This document shows, one piece after another, positions 32,661 to 42,559 of a stretch of 64,000 nt of DNA. Position 1 is the stretch's first letter. Every line of letters begins with the position of its first letter. A model generated the notes under the pieces. That model did not search any database and had not been told where the DNA came from. It saw nothing but the letters and a program-made list of their open reading frames with translations. Origin of the DNA: Hydractinia symbiolongicarpus (lineage: Eukaryota > Cnidaria > Hydrozoa > Anthoathecata > Hydractiniidae). The DNA lies in NCBI RefSeq assembly GCF_029227915.1, contig NC_079882.1:16134501-16198500 (forward strand), written 5' to 3'. The position numbers and the translations under genes are program-made.

Positions 32661-33025
32661 TTATATCATCTTGAAAAAGTCGATATCAGGCTTGGCTTGA
32701 GGCTTTAAAGGTTGACGCTGCTCTGGTGCACGTGGGATATTTGCAGGCTGCTGAGCCGCTGCGGGCTTTTTACGGAAAGTATAATATGCCCCTCCCCACA
32801 GGCGAGTTTAGCAACGATGCCTCCACCAATGTATACACTGCCTGACTGTACAAAACTCACCCCAGAAGAGGTTTTGACTGTAGATTCGACAGCACCCTCT
32901 TGTTGCTTCAGATCTTCCTTCCTCTTCTTCATTAGTGCCACTAGTCTGTGCCCCTGGGCAACCCTTCCCGGGTGCTTTACTGGCTTTGTAATGACTGTTA
33001 CTTCTTGTGGTTGTTGTTCGCTCAT
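32661..33025 (-). pseudogene. P2: basic single-anchor membrane protein, frameshifted
   Basis: ATG 33025: MSEQQPQEVTVITKPVKHPG, a basic stretch (LMKKRKEDLKQQEG), then the membrane segment GSVYIGGGIVA. There a frameshift occurs in a G-rich run near 32790. The natural C-terminus in another frame is Pro/Gln-rich and ends DIDFFKMI at 32661. P3 homologue at 45199-45574. Confidence 0.55.
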
Positions 33026-33053
33026 TTCTTATACACCATAAGACGTATAAGAA

Positions 33054-33778
33054 TCACTTCTTTTTTACAAAAAGATGGAAGGCCAAGCCCTGGTCCTCAA
33101 GGATCTCCATGGTCTCTTTTATCCCTGTGAGTATGGCTTCAGGAGTGTTTAAATCTCTCTCGAAGTATTGCAGGAACTCTCTAAACGTCATGGGTTCTTT
33201 GTTTGGTGAGGCTATTCCAAGCTTTCTCTGTTGGCTGTGTATGATTAATGAATGGTATGCGCATCGATAAGCAGAGGTGCTAGGAACTTTCCGAAAGCTG
33301 AGTATACCAGTATACCCAAGTCAGCCATAGAGTCCTTGATGCTGAGGTCAGCTTCGATATCTTGTCTCATGGCCTCGGGACTATCCATAGACACCATGTT
33401 GCTGACAGCTTTGGTGTACATAGTGATGGCATGAGTTGACAGTGCCTTAGCAGTCTTTGTACCTTCTTCCTGAATCTCACGCTGAACGAACACAGTGTGT
33501 ATCTTATCGATAACCTCGTCTGATGCTTTGTCAATATAGGCTTCTGTACACTTCTTTGGTAGAAGGTGCTGTTTACCTTGACGTATTGCATCTTTCAAAG
33601 CCTGGCGCTTGTCTATAGGATTTTCACGTTGCTCAAGCGCTTCTGCCGGGGTATCAACAACATCGGAAATTTCAGCTAATTTAGACATCTTTATTATTAG
33701 TCGCTTGTATCTCAAATAACCGAAGATGATCAAGACGTATGGGAGGAGTATAGCTATCAGTAGCAGAGCTTCCATCAT
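33054..33778 (-). pseudogene. P2: N-terminally anchored protein, one frameshift
   Basis: The ATG at 33778 abuts the polymerase stop (33779-33781). N-terminal membrane segment MEALLLIAILLPYVLIIFGY, then a hydrophilic helical domain (DKRQALKDAIRQGKQHLLPK, CTEAYIDKASDEVIDKIHT). The first frame stops at 33245; the continuation to the stop at 33054 includes PMTFREFLQYFERDLNTPEA. A type-II-like membrane protein of unknown function. Confidence 0.55.
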
Positions 33779-34870
33779 TTATTTTGCCGCTAAACGATAA
33801 TGACCCCTGGCGAGCGTTGTGATCTGGTCCGCTTGCACCTGCCGTTTGTCATCTGCCCTATTGAGTGCCAGCTTGTTCACTTCCTGCGTGTAGATTTGAT
33901 GTCCCTTATTTTGGATGCAGACCCAGGTCTTGTATATGTCGACGCCATCCTCTAGGCAGCGCTGGTAGTCTTCAAAGGTGATGGATTTCTTCCTAACGCA
34001 CTTCTTCACACCTTTCTCTTTGCGATCGCCGCCCTCTTTCGTGAGACTCTTGTATGCATACAGCTTTGCTCTCAGAGTGATGAATTCTGTCATGATCTTA
34101 CCGCTTAGCTCATCCCTCATTAGACCTACCACCTTCTTGTTTTTGCCAATGGGGAGAGGTCTACCACCATCTTTGCTATAGGCACTCGTATCGAAACGTG
34201 TCTCTACATCATCGGCAATATCGCGGTAATAATCCTCCGTTCTGATGTGGTAGACAAAGGAATCCGTGTCCATATAGCAGATCCGCAGCTTGCTACCGTT
34301 CTTGGGCTGCATATAGTCATAGTGGAAGTTGTACATGACGGTTTTTGAAAGATCTAAAATAGCTTGACCAATATACACGGGCTTATTCATCTTGATTCCC
34401 GTCCTACCTATTTCAACACCCAAGAGGATCTCGCTGAAGTAATAAAATCCTTCTCAAAGTCGTTCTTGGCGGCAGTTCTCAGCCTCGTGTTATGGTCGAT
34501 ATAGTCACGGAGCCAAGGCTTTTGGTTAAACTGGATTACTCTATGCACTTTCTTGAGCTCGAGCCCGTGTTTCAGGGCTTGATGAAGAGCCCCGATGTGT
34601 ACCACGTATTTCCGCTTATATTCGAGATTTGGGATTAGTTTCTCGATCCTGTGAACCACCTTGCGCTCCGGCAGGAAAGGCAGCTCGTTGTGCTTGTCAT
34701 GCAGGCTCTTGGGATAATCAATGTCAACCTCCAAGATATAACCATGCTTGTTGTCAGCCACGAGCTTGGCGATCTCCTTCTCTGTAAAAGCCTCGATGTA
34801 GGAGACCCACTTGAACCCGTGCGTAGGCAGGTTTTGACGCACGGCCCAGCCATAGAGATTGTTGGCATTA
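33779..34870 (-). pseudogene. P2: protein-primed DNA polymerase B, C-terminal remnant
   Basis: Two frames: 34870-34440 from NNLYGWAVRQ (motif A region) through HGYILEVDIDYPKSLHDKHN, and 34423-33779 with CYMDTDSFVYHI (motif C) to the natural C-terminus NKLALNRADDKRQ...LARGHYRLAAK. The motif B segment between them is deleted near 34435. Everything upstream of motif A is gone, and terminal-repeat sequence is fused directly before NNLYGW. Not functional. Confidence 0.8.
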
Positions 34871-34962
34871 TTCCCGTTAGTCGCTATTACGCATGCGTTG
34901 GATTTTATCGGATTTCCCGGAATTGTCGGATTCGGGGAATTCGGGATTTGAGGGAAAGTCCC
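34871..34962. repeat. P2 right terminal inverted repeat
   Basis: Inverted copy of the block at 2744-2850, nearly identical through ACGCATGCGT and TAGCGACTAACGGGAATAAT. It is fused on its inner side to the polymerase remnant at a GGGAATAATGC junction. Together with the left copy it delimits P2. Confidence 0.6.
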
Positions 34963-35019
34963 TATATTGTGCAATAAAGCGTGACATGATTTCTGATGCA
35001 GTTGCTCATTTGATGTATG

Positions 35020-35235
35020 ATGTGCGTTCGCCACTGCACCAGAACCCCTATTTCTCTATCTCTCGGCTCCTCACACCCGAAGCCATGAATGTCTTTGAAC
35101 GCCAAGAGATGGCAAGGACTCGTCCAGTGGTAAAAAGTAAGCTGTGAGAGTGGTCTGACTGGCTTGTGAACTATGTACCAGAGGGTATTAGAAAGCCGGT
35201 GCAAAGTAAATGTGCATCAGAGACAGTAAAATGTA
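35020..35235 (+). pseudogene. Polymerase N-terminal linker fragment, orphan
   Basis: The plus strand reads TPEAMNVFERQEMARTRPVV then KSKL, TGA, EWSDWLVNYVPEGIRKPV. This matches the linker after the SAP-like domain in the polymerase at 62681-62262 and the duplicated module in P4. It lies between P2 and P3 and belongs to neither in orientation, so it is debris of another copy or of an inversion. Confidence 0.6.
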
Positions 35236-35236
35236 T

Positions 35237-35402
35237 GTTCTGGGACAGTCGACGGACGACGAAGACAAATTCCCGAAATCCGAAATCCCGAATCCGATGT
35301 AATCCGACAATTCCGGGAATACCAATAAAATCCTACGCATGCGCAATAGGGACTAGTGGGAATAATGCTGACATCAACAAAATCTCGAGCATGCGCAATT
35401 GA
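35237..35402. repeat. P3 left terminal inverted repeat
   Basis: Starts GTTCTGGGACAGTCG, continues GACGACGAAGACAAATTCCC and the shared CCGAATCCGA...GCATGCGCAAT blocks. It is most similar to the inverted copy at 62710-62906, including the outer GACGACGAAG part that the P2 repeats lack. The pair therefore defines one element, P3. Confidence 0.6.
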
Positions 35403-35475
35403 GTAAGGGAAAGTCCCATACTCAAAGAGTTCTCTTCTCAAAGCTCTGGTTGAGGTTCTATTCCCTAAGAGAAAG

Positions 35476-35952
35476 ATGGAGTGGTTTCAAAATATTCCAG
35501 ATCGCTTCATGACACAGGATTTGTGATCCATAGTGGTTCATGAGCACCCCAGGGCGCTTCAGTATTTTCCGGACCATTTCAAAACACAAGAAATGTGTAC
35601 CAAGGCCACCGAAAGGGTGTCCGTGTTGCTTCAGTATGTTCTGGACCATTTCAAAACACAAAAAATGTGTACCAGAGCGGTGAGATTTCCCCTTTTGCTT
35701 GAGTTTGTTCCAGACAGACACAAGACCCAATACATGTGCAATATGGCTGTTTGGCATAGACCCCGGCTACTCAAGTTTGTTCCTGATCATCTCATGACCC
35801 AGGAAATGTGTACCGACGCGATTCGGGATGATCCCAGAGCACTCGAGTTTGTTCTGGATCTTTTCAAGACACAAGAAATGTGTATCGATGCGGTTAAATA
35901 GCTGCCATATCTAATCAGGTTTGTCCCGGACGATTTCAAAATCTATGAATAA
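35476..35952 (+). pseudogene. P3: KTQEMC-repeat protein, truncated
   Basis: From ATG 35476, with stops at 35524-35526 and after AVK near 35900. About six repeats of the (V/F)PD.(F/H)KTQEMC type are visible (EHPRALQYFPDHFKTQEMCT, FVPDHLMTQEMCTDAIRDDP). The frame runs to 35952 and there abuts the 3-prime end of the membrane-hairpin gene. The WHP C-terminus and the Cys-rich, viral-type and SAP genes seen in P2 are missing. Confidence 0.65.
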
Positions 35953-35965
35953 GCAGGCGACTCCT

Positions 35966-36603
35966 CTAAATACCGCTGACATACTGCGCAGATTGAAGTT
36001 TTTTGAGCAGTTCAACCTTCGCCTCCTCACGCCCTTGCGCGATAAGCTGCTGTCTCTCCCGTTCATTGATCGAGTCCACGATGTTGCGTGTTCGTTTTCG
36101 GGCTTGCTCCTTCAACGCCATGTAATTTTACTTCTCCCTCATGATTAGGCTGAACTCGTTGTCGCTGATCACACCATTCTCCACAGCTCTTGAGATCAAG
36201 TCAACGATAGAGTTCAACTTGATCTCCGCCAGTAGTCTGATGCTCTCACGCTTCTTACCCTTGACACCTAGCTTCTTCCCAGCGTTCCGCAGACCCGCTT
36301 GGCCTAACCCCACAGCAATCGTAATTCCACCCATGGTCACGGCTAATGGTACACCGATCCCAGATAACATGCTACCAATACCAAAATCTGAAGTTATCAC
36401 ACTTACCGCTAGTAACCCGTGTATTTAACCCACGTACCATGCATCTTACACTTCTTGGCGAGCTTGTCGCGCTCTTTAATCTCATCTCTATGGTTCTGCT
36501 CTACCTCCTCGATCTTTTTCAAGCTATAGACCTGATTCTCGTCTGGCTCTTGATCGGGCGCACTTGGTGGTAAGCTCGGGTAAAGTTTAGCAATATCTGT
36601 CAT
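35966..36603 (-). pseudogene. P3: membrane-hairpin protein, frameshifted
   Basis: ATG 36603 (MTDIAKLYPSLPPSAPDQEP) abuts the stop of the penton-like gene. Open frames are 36603-36409 and 36400-36128, with breaks near 36405 and 36125. Membrane hairpin MLSGIGVPLAVTMGGITIAV, helical tail, end AQYVSGI. Closest to the P2 copy. Confidence 0.6.
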
Positions 36604-37291
36604 TTATTCTATCAGTAGGTGCATGGTAATTCCAACGAACGAAACAATCTTATCGTGGTGATACTCGTCTGTCAGCATGAACTCGAGACGATCAGTCGAG
36701 CCCGTCGAGCCCTTCAAGGGTAGGTATACAGGGTTATCAAAACTCCAAGTAAGCATGTCTCCCCATGCGTTTAGCTCCTTGGTGGAAAGCATGGCAAGAA
36801 TCTTGGATTTTTTACCAGTCATCAGGCAGTCATCTTCATCTAGCTGGGGGGGGGGGGAAACAAGCCTCAGTCGCTGGTATACGTCAGTCTTGTAGAATAA
36901 ATTGTAGTCACCCTTTATATAGTATTTTTTACTGGGATCGTAGGGTAGACCCAAGAGCTCTTGCAGTTATCGATGAATCATCACCGTATACCCGTCATTG
37001 ACACGGAGTCTGCAGAGTCCGTTCCTGAGTACGAAGAGCTCAATCTTGCTTTCCGCCCGGCTGTTGACAATGCCTGCCAAATCCTCGATCTTGTATAAAT
37101 CGTTCATGATCTCAATTCGAGTAACCGTCTGATCGGGCCCTATCTTGCGAATGGTAAACTCGTTGTTACTGTAGATATTCAGCCATGTAAGTCGAATGCT
37201 GATGGTATTTCAGAGCGATCGTCGTGTCCTGGCCCAGGTAGTCCTCAAATATCTTAGGGTTCTCTATATCTGTGACATACAGCTATCTCAT
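36604..37291 (-). pseudogene. P3: penton-like protein, broken
   Basis: Start ATG at 37291 is followed by a TAG at codon 3 where the other copies have CAG. Frames shift again near 37200. There is a G12 run at 36846-36857 (Pro codons on the coding strand, absent from P1/P2). The C-terminal part 36954-36604 is open: LPYDPSKKYYIKGDYNLFYK to EFMLTDEYHHDKIVSFVGIT. TAA abuts the next ATG. Confidence 0.5.
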
Positions 37292-37308
37292 CTTTCTTTA
37301 AAGAAAAG
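37292..37308. promoter_or_regulatory. P3: palindromic divergent start region
   Basis: Seventeen bp between divergent ATGs. With the start codons the sequence CATCTTTCTTTAAAGAAAAG continues to ATG and is almost self-complementary. Same position and logic as in P2 (26956-26973) but a different arm sequence. Confidence 0.5.
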
Positions 37309-38642
37309 ATGAGCATTTATTTGTATAACCCCAAAGCAAAGTATACCCCTACACATGGGCGCTATCTCAAGAGACTCAAGGGTGATGACGCAAGGCATCG
37401 TTATTGATGCGAAGGGGTCTTCGTTAATGGTGAAATTTCCAGACATCTTTATCGACTACGAATTCCACTCTGGGGCGGTGTTGAATACCTGGCAAAGCCA
37501 CCCTTTTAGCCTCTGGTCCACTCAGCTTAATTTTGCCACATATTGCGCAACATCCGCTTGTGGCATTTCTATTAAGCATCTAACCACATCCCTACCTCTT
37601 GTTCGCTCCGTTTACCGCTTTCACGCGTACTTCCAGATTCGTAAAATACTTCAAGATCTCGAGGTGTCTCTACCGGGTTCCAATAGCTTTCGACGTCTCA
37701 ACAACCCTTTCAACATGCAAAAATTCTAACAATTAGCACGTGAATTAGGGGTAAGCGACAGCAAGAACGAGTGGAGAAAAAAGACACTCTTCAGTAGCTG
37801 GCAAGCTATTCGTAAAGACTACCCTGGCTCAGGTCCTAGTTATTTCGATAAAGATTCATGGAGTCGATGGATTCTCGAAACCTCTCAAGGTCTCACTCGT
37901 ATAGGTATAGAGAAGCTTTCTCAAAGCGTAAGATTTTACGCTTACTTCAAAGTCAAGCTAACGCGAGGTCTAACACCATTGGCAATCAAGGTAGTTCGAT
38001 CGATTATTATTATTATTATTAATTTATTTATAGTTGACAAGTTTACAAGAAAATGTATCTCTTCGGCTAATTATAGTCAACTTTAAAAACATTAAAAACA
38101 ATAAAAAACTAAATATAAAGAATCTATAAAGAATACCGTATATACAATTTTTTTAAATATTTTAAATAATATGTCAAAGGATAGACTATGTAGTGGTGGT
38201 TCCAGATGCGCAGCTCCTCTACTTGACGACCTTTGAAGAGCTGATCCTCCGGCCCAGTGACATGGGTGAGGAAAATAAGGCGATTCCAAAATGTGCTCAA
38301 GTGCGCGCGTCCAAGGTCAATTTCTGGGTTGCTCATGGAGTATACATGATACCTAGCAATATGAGCCTTCATATAGGGAATGTCGTGAATTTCACGAACA
38401 AAATCCCCATCAGCAAGGAGTACTTCTCGATTGGTGTTAACCCACAGTTTAACGCCGGATAGGTCTTGGTTAGTAACCAACCCCTTGGAAGGATCTCGCA
38501 GTCGACGAAACATCAAGTACCAAGTCATGAAACGGGTGGCACCCCCACCCCGATCAGGTCAGCGGATGTCCACGAGAATACCAAGTCCACTGTAATAACG
38601 GTGGGAGTAGGGCTCATCCTCGTATATGTTTGGTTGAAGTAA
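37309..38642 (+). pseudogene. P3: YNP protein, frameshifted and interrupted
   Basis: MSIYLYNPKAKYTPTHGRYL, then frame 37355-37729 (VKFPDIFIDYEFHSG, CATSACGISIKHL) and further homologous sequence to about 37997. A short LINE tail is inserted there. The gene resumes near 38175 (NFWVAHGVYMIPSNMSLHIG) and ends in the membrane anchor STVITVGVGLILVYVWLK, TAA 38640-38642. About 400 codons originally. The C-terminal anchor is conserved with P2. Confidence 0.6.
37998..38170 (-). mobile_element. Short LINE 3-prime tail fragment
   Basis: AT-rich stretch beginning on the plus strand with (TTA)6, that is a (TAA)n tail on the minus strand. It has no relation to the interrupted YNP gene. (TAA)n tails also end the LINE at 59156-60872. 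A heavily 5-prime-truncated insertion is the simplest reading. Confidence 0.4.
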
Positions 38643-38672
38643 GTTTAATCTGTTGATGAACAAAATAGAATC

Positions 38673-39964
38673 TCAGTGCGATTTGTCCTTACTCCTCCTG
38701 TTACCAACATACGCAACAACAATACCCACAGCACCAGCAGCAGCCAGGTATAGATGCTGAGCTGCGAATTCGACAACTCTCGCTGCTACTCTGAAAAAGA
38801 ACAAGACCACGCTGTCAATAATCCCTGGAAGGACTGCACCTGCCCTACCTGCTAGATACTTTAAGAATTTTCCGAGTCTTTCAAGTTGTTTCTCCACAAA
38901 GCCTTTTCCTGCACCTGCAGCGGCACTTCCTCCTGACGCTGCACTTCCTTCTGTAACAGCAAGTACAATGGTGGAAAGCAGTAGACCTATAGCAGAGACA
39001 ATACTAGCGATAGTAAGACCTTGCTCCTTAAAGAGAATCTTAAGCTTTTCAAGCAGGGATGTGTCATCCTCGGAGATTTTCAATAGAGTATCCTTGATGT
39101 GTCTCAACTGACTGTAAGTATCACGCTTGAGCTCTTTCACCTTTTCATGTAAAGCATCTCTCTCCTCCTTCATCCCCTTAATACCTTTCCCAAGCTTTTC
39201 TGTTTTTTCTTTAGCGTCGACATCTTCCTTGATTCGTTTCATACTGTCTTCCGCATCCTTAATCTGTATGTCATATGATTCTATCTTATGTTCGAAGCTT
39301 TTAATATTACCCTGGTATGTTTGAAGTTCTAGATCACATCCCTTTAATTCACGTTCGGTGAATTTGCCGGAGAATGAAGTATCCGTAAGTGTTCCCACAT
39401 CGTGCGCAACCCTCCTTATAGTATCTATAGTCTCCGTTTGAATGATCTCGCTAGGATCCTCCTCACCCTCATCAACAATAACATCAACCTCTAGCGCGAG
39501 TTTACGGACCGCTTCCATTTTTGTTGGGCGTAGTGACATAGCTGGTGAAGCCCATATCTCGAATATCTTGAGCTTACGGCCCTTTTGTCTTAGTGTACTT
39601 CATGCTAGGAACCCGGTCCCATTCTCCTTCGTAACCCTTATATCTTTGAAAGAAAGCTGTCCCCCTGGTTACATTTGTATCTATCCAGGTTTTATCCAGA
39701 GGTCCAAGGCCCTGATTATGTAGATGTGTGTACAAAGCACTTACCTCTTTCTCTAGTACAGATTTCGTTATTCTATCAAGTGTACCCCCCCTGCTGCTCC
39801 GTCGTGGTATCTCACGCTGGGCTGAATCCCTGCACTTCTTCGAGCCCACGGAACTCCTGCGGCACAAGGATATCACTAGGGACGTTCTCGGGCCCGAGAT
39901 CATCCATCTGAATGTTCTCCTCTGGTGTAAAGCCTTTGTTATCACATCCTGGATTTTCAGCCAC
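38673..39964 (-). pseudogene. P3: coiled-coil membrane protein, mostly open
   Basis: One frame of 288 residues (39539-38673) covers an acidic region, a long coiled coil (DSMKRIKEDVDAKEKTEKLG), FKEQGLTIASIVSAIGLLLS, a Gly/Ala linker and two more membrane segments ending GIVVAYVGNRRSKDKSH. Homologous N-terminal sequence continues in other frames to 39964. The expected start codon there is GTG (GTGGCTGAA) versus ATGGCGGAC in P4. Divergent from the capsid gene. Confidence 0.6.
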
Positions 39965-39976
39965 GTTATAACAAAT

Positions 39977-41099
39977 ATGTACGGAATTAAGCTAGATCCT
40001 CACAAGGAATTAAAGACTATGCTGGCAATGAAAGGCAAGAAGCAGCGTGTTAAAGTCTCCCGCAACCCTAGCACGATCAACCAAAACGAAGACGTACCCA
40101 GTTTGGGACAGAATGATGTAATTTTCCCCAGCTCCCTAAAACTCCTCTTTGACCTGGGGCTTACTGGTACCAACACCAAACGTATCATCGTCAGCAACAT
40201 CGGCAAAGCCCTGGTTCAAAACCTTCGCATCAGCTTGAACGGCCACGAAGTGCAAAACATCAGCGATTTCAATGTTCTCGCATTATATAGGGACTTGTGG
40301 CTGCCCAAATTTGAGCGTGAGAACAATCTAATTCTTGAGCGCATCACCCCCAATGATGGTAGAATCAGAGCCCTGCAAGTAAAAGCTAGCGGCGTAGAAA
40401 ATGATGAGGAAAAGGCATCGCGGCAGCTTACGGCAACACCTTTTGCATCCCTATCAGCAAATTTTTCGAGTTGACGAGGGATCTACCCTTCTACCAAGCA
40501 GGCTTACACGATGGCTCCAGTTTGCCATACATTTCGCACCATATGACCAAGTCATCAAAGATGATGGTACGGTTGCTGCTGGAAGCACGGCAGCCAAGCC
40601 CGCTGATGATGGGTATAAGATCACCAACATCGCGTTCGAATTCGATAAAGTGACAAACAAAGGTCTCGCAGGTGCTATGATGTCTCAATACTCGAGGCTG
40701 GTCCTGCCCCATGAGCGTGTACTCCGCAGCAAGGTGGTGACAATGAAATAGGCTGATATCGCGATCACGGTGGATGGTGAGCCTAATGAACTGTACTCGC
40801 ATGCTATCCTCTCCAAAGATTATCTCGAGCAAATCGTTGAACTCTTCGGATCCCACGATAACAAAGTGACCATCGGTCAGTTCCTGACTAAGCGCTATGC
40901 GCTGTTTATCGACTTCAGTGCAACATCCGATCACGGCTTACACGGTTCTGGAAGGCCTCTACAGAGGTTGTCAGACAGTATAACTTTGCACATGACCAAG
41001 AAAGCTGTCGGAACTGGGGATATTAAATGTTATGTGTACTTGTTGCAAGATGCGCAGCTTAACATCAAAGATGGCAGATGGCATAGCACAGAATACTAG
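39977..41099 (+). pseudogene. P3: major capsid protein (double jelly roll), frameshifted
   Basis: ATG 39977. Both halves are present: MYGIKLDPHKELKTMLAMKG, SLKLLFDLGLTGTNTK, NLRISLNGHEVQNIS, LTRDLPFYQAGLHDG, QYSRLVLPHERVL, then KRYALFIDFSATSDHGLHGS and YVYLLQDAQLNIKDGRWHST. The final IDxxxxxDxxLHGSG...DAQL pattern is characteristic of Polinton major capsid proteins. Defects: frameshifts near 40415 and 40515 and an in-frame TAG at 40749-40751. About 375 codons, which fits the family. Confidence 0.8.
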
Positions 41100-41107
41100 A
41101 AATAAAC

Positions 41108-41494
41108 ATGGCTGCCTTAGCAGTAATGGCAGAAGGAGCCTTGATTAACGCCCTGCCATTCTTCGGAAGTAACTTCCTTTTCAGCAAGCTCTCGGGGCAT
41201 GGTGAGGCAGAACGTAAGAGGCATGACAAAGCTATTGAACAGCTCCACGCAGCTCAAGCACAGTGGGTGTGTGACAGGCAGGGCAAAATCGATTGGTACA
41301 ACAAGCAGCGGGAGCTTAAGCGTCAAGCTGGCGAAAGTTTAAAAGAGTTGGATGAGGGTATGCAACAGTATTATATCGCAACGATCGAGAAGGCCCCTAA
41401 GTTATCCGACTACTATATACCTTTGAAGCAACAACAAGACGGCGAGCTCATCATAGGATCTTTGGCTCTTTTGGGTTTCGCGGCGTATAAATAG
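41108..41494 (+). CDS. P3: tail-anchored capsid-adjacent protein, intact
   Basis: 128 residues from ATG 41108. Hydrophobic N-terminus (ALINALPFFGSNFLFSKL), a charged coiled coil (AERKRHDKAIEQLHAAQAQW), then APKLSDYYIPLKQQQDGELI and a C-terminal hydrophobic segment SLALLGFAAYK. C-terminal fragments recur at 30163-30288 and 49167-49308, always next to capsid or coiled-coil genes. I recall relatives in cnidarian Polintons; probably a virion component, not proven. Confidence 0.65.
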   Translation: MAALAVMAEGALINALPFFGSNFLFSKLSGHGEAERKRHDKAIEQLHAAQAQWVCDRQGKIDWYNKQRELKRQAGESLKELDEGMQQYYIATIEKAPKLSDYYIPLKQQQDGELIIGSLALLGFAAYK

Positions 41495-41558
41495 GCCCGA
41501 CGGCTCCACAAGAGCTGGGCCTGGAGACACGTAGAACGTTTTCGATATGTAAAAAAAC

Positions 41559-42559
41559 ATGTCGAAAGCAAAACATATCCTCACAGAAGAAGAGGCTGAA
41601 AAGCTTAGCAGTATCTACTACACCCCGGAACATCTTTGGACTGGTCGAAAAGCCATTAAACTACTCTCCGAGCAGAGTGGTCTCTCTAAAAAGAGAGTTA
41701 CTCACTGGCTGACTCGTCAACTTGCTTGGCTCCGACATATTCGAGGGCCCAAGCGCATCAACTACCCACATTTCACCATCACAAAACCCAATGAAATGCA
41801 TCAATTCGACTTGCTCTATATGCCCCATGATGAAGTCTATGGTAGCACCTATAAATACATCCTCACAGGCATCGACGTTGCTTCGAGGTATAAGGTAGCG
41901 AGGCCTTTACGTACGAAAAAAGGCTAGCGAGGTTGCTGACATACTCAATGATATATACAAAGCCGAACCCCTTAAATATCCGAGTATATTCCAGTGTGAC
42001 AACGGCAGTGAGTTCAAGTCTGACGTGAGTAAGCTGCTAGAGGGCAAGGGTGTTGAGATAAAACGTGCAACTACCAAATACCACCACACTTCCACAGCGT
42101 TCGTCGAGTCGTATAACAAGGTGCTCGCCGAGAGACTCTTCAAACCCTAAGATGCGCAAGATTTGGTCACTGATGAACAGAGTATTACATGGGTTAAACA
42201 CTTGTACACTATCGTGAAAAGTTTGAATAATATCAAAACAGCTATGATCGGCATAAAGTCCTCTAAAGCAATCAAGCTCGATGAGGTGCCGCAGCTCGAG
42301 GAAAAGCATGAAGAAAAAACTTTACCCGATGATGGTCTATACTTGTATTTGCTGCGGCCCGGCAAAGAGCACGGTGATCAAAAAAGACGTGCAACAGACG
42401 CTTGTGGAGCTAGAAAACATATAGACTCGACCGTATTGTAATGGTACCCGTGTCCTGTACTATTTGGCAGATGGACCCGATCGAAACTTTGTGCCAGAGG
42501 AGCTGATGCTAGTACCAGAGGATGTTGAAGTACCTCCGAAGCATGTTAAAGAGTGGTAA
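41559..42559 (+). pseudogene. P3: rve integrase, frameshifted
   Basis: ATG 41559 lies in a short inverted sequence (ATGTAAAAAAACATG). The frame is open to 41927, with an extra base in an A6 run at about 41920. It continues with IFQCDNGSEFKSD and AFVESYNKVLAER, a TAA at about 42148-42150, then DDGLYLYLLRPGKEHGDQKR and a further frameshift. It ends VPPKHVKEW, TAA 42557-42559. All three catalytic acidic residues are encoded. Closely similar to the P2 integrase. Confidence 0.75.

Noticed and set aside
34962-35204. Minus-strand ORF near the P2/P3 boundary
   Set aside because: Antisense of the polymerase linker fragment read on the plus strand.
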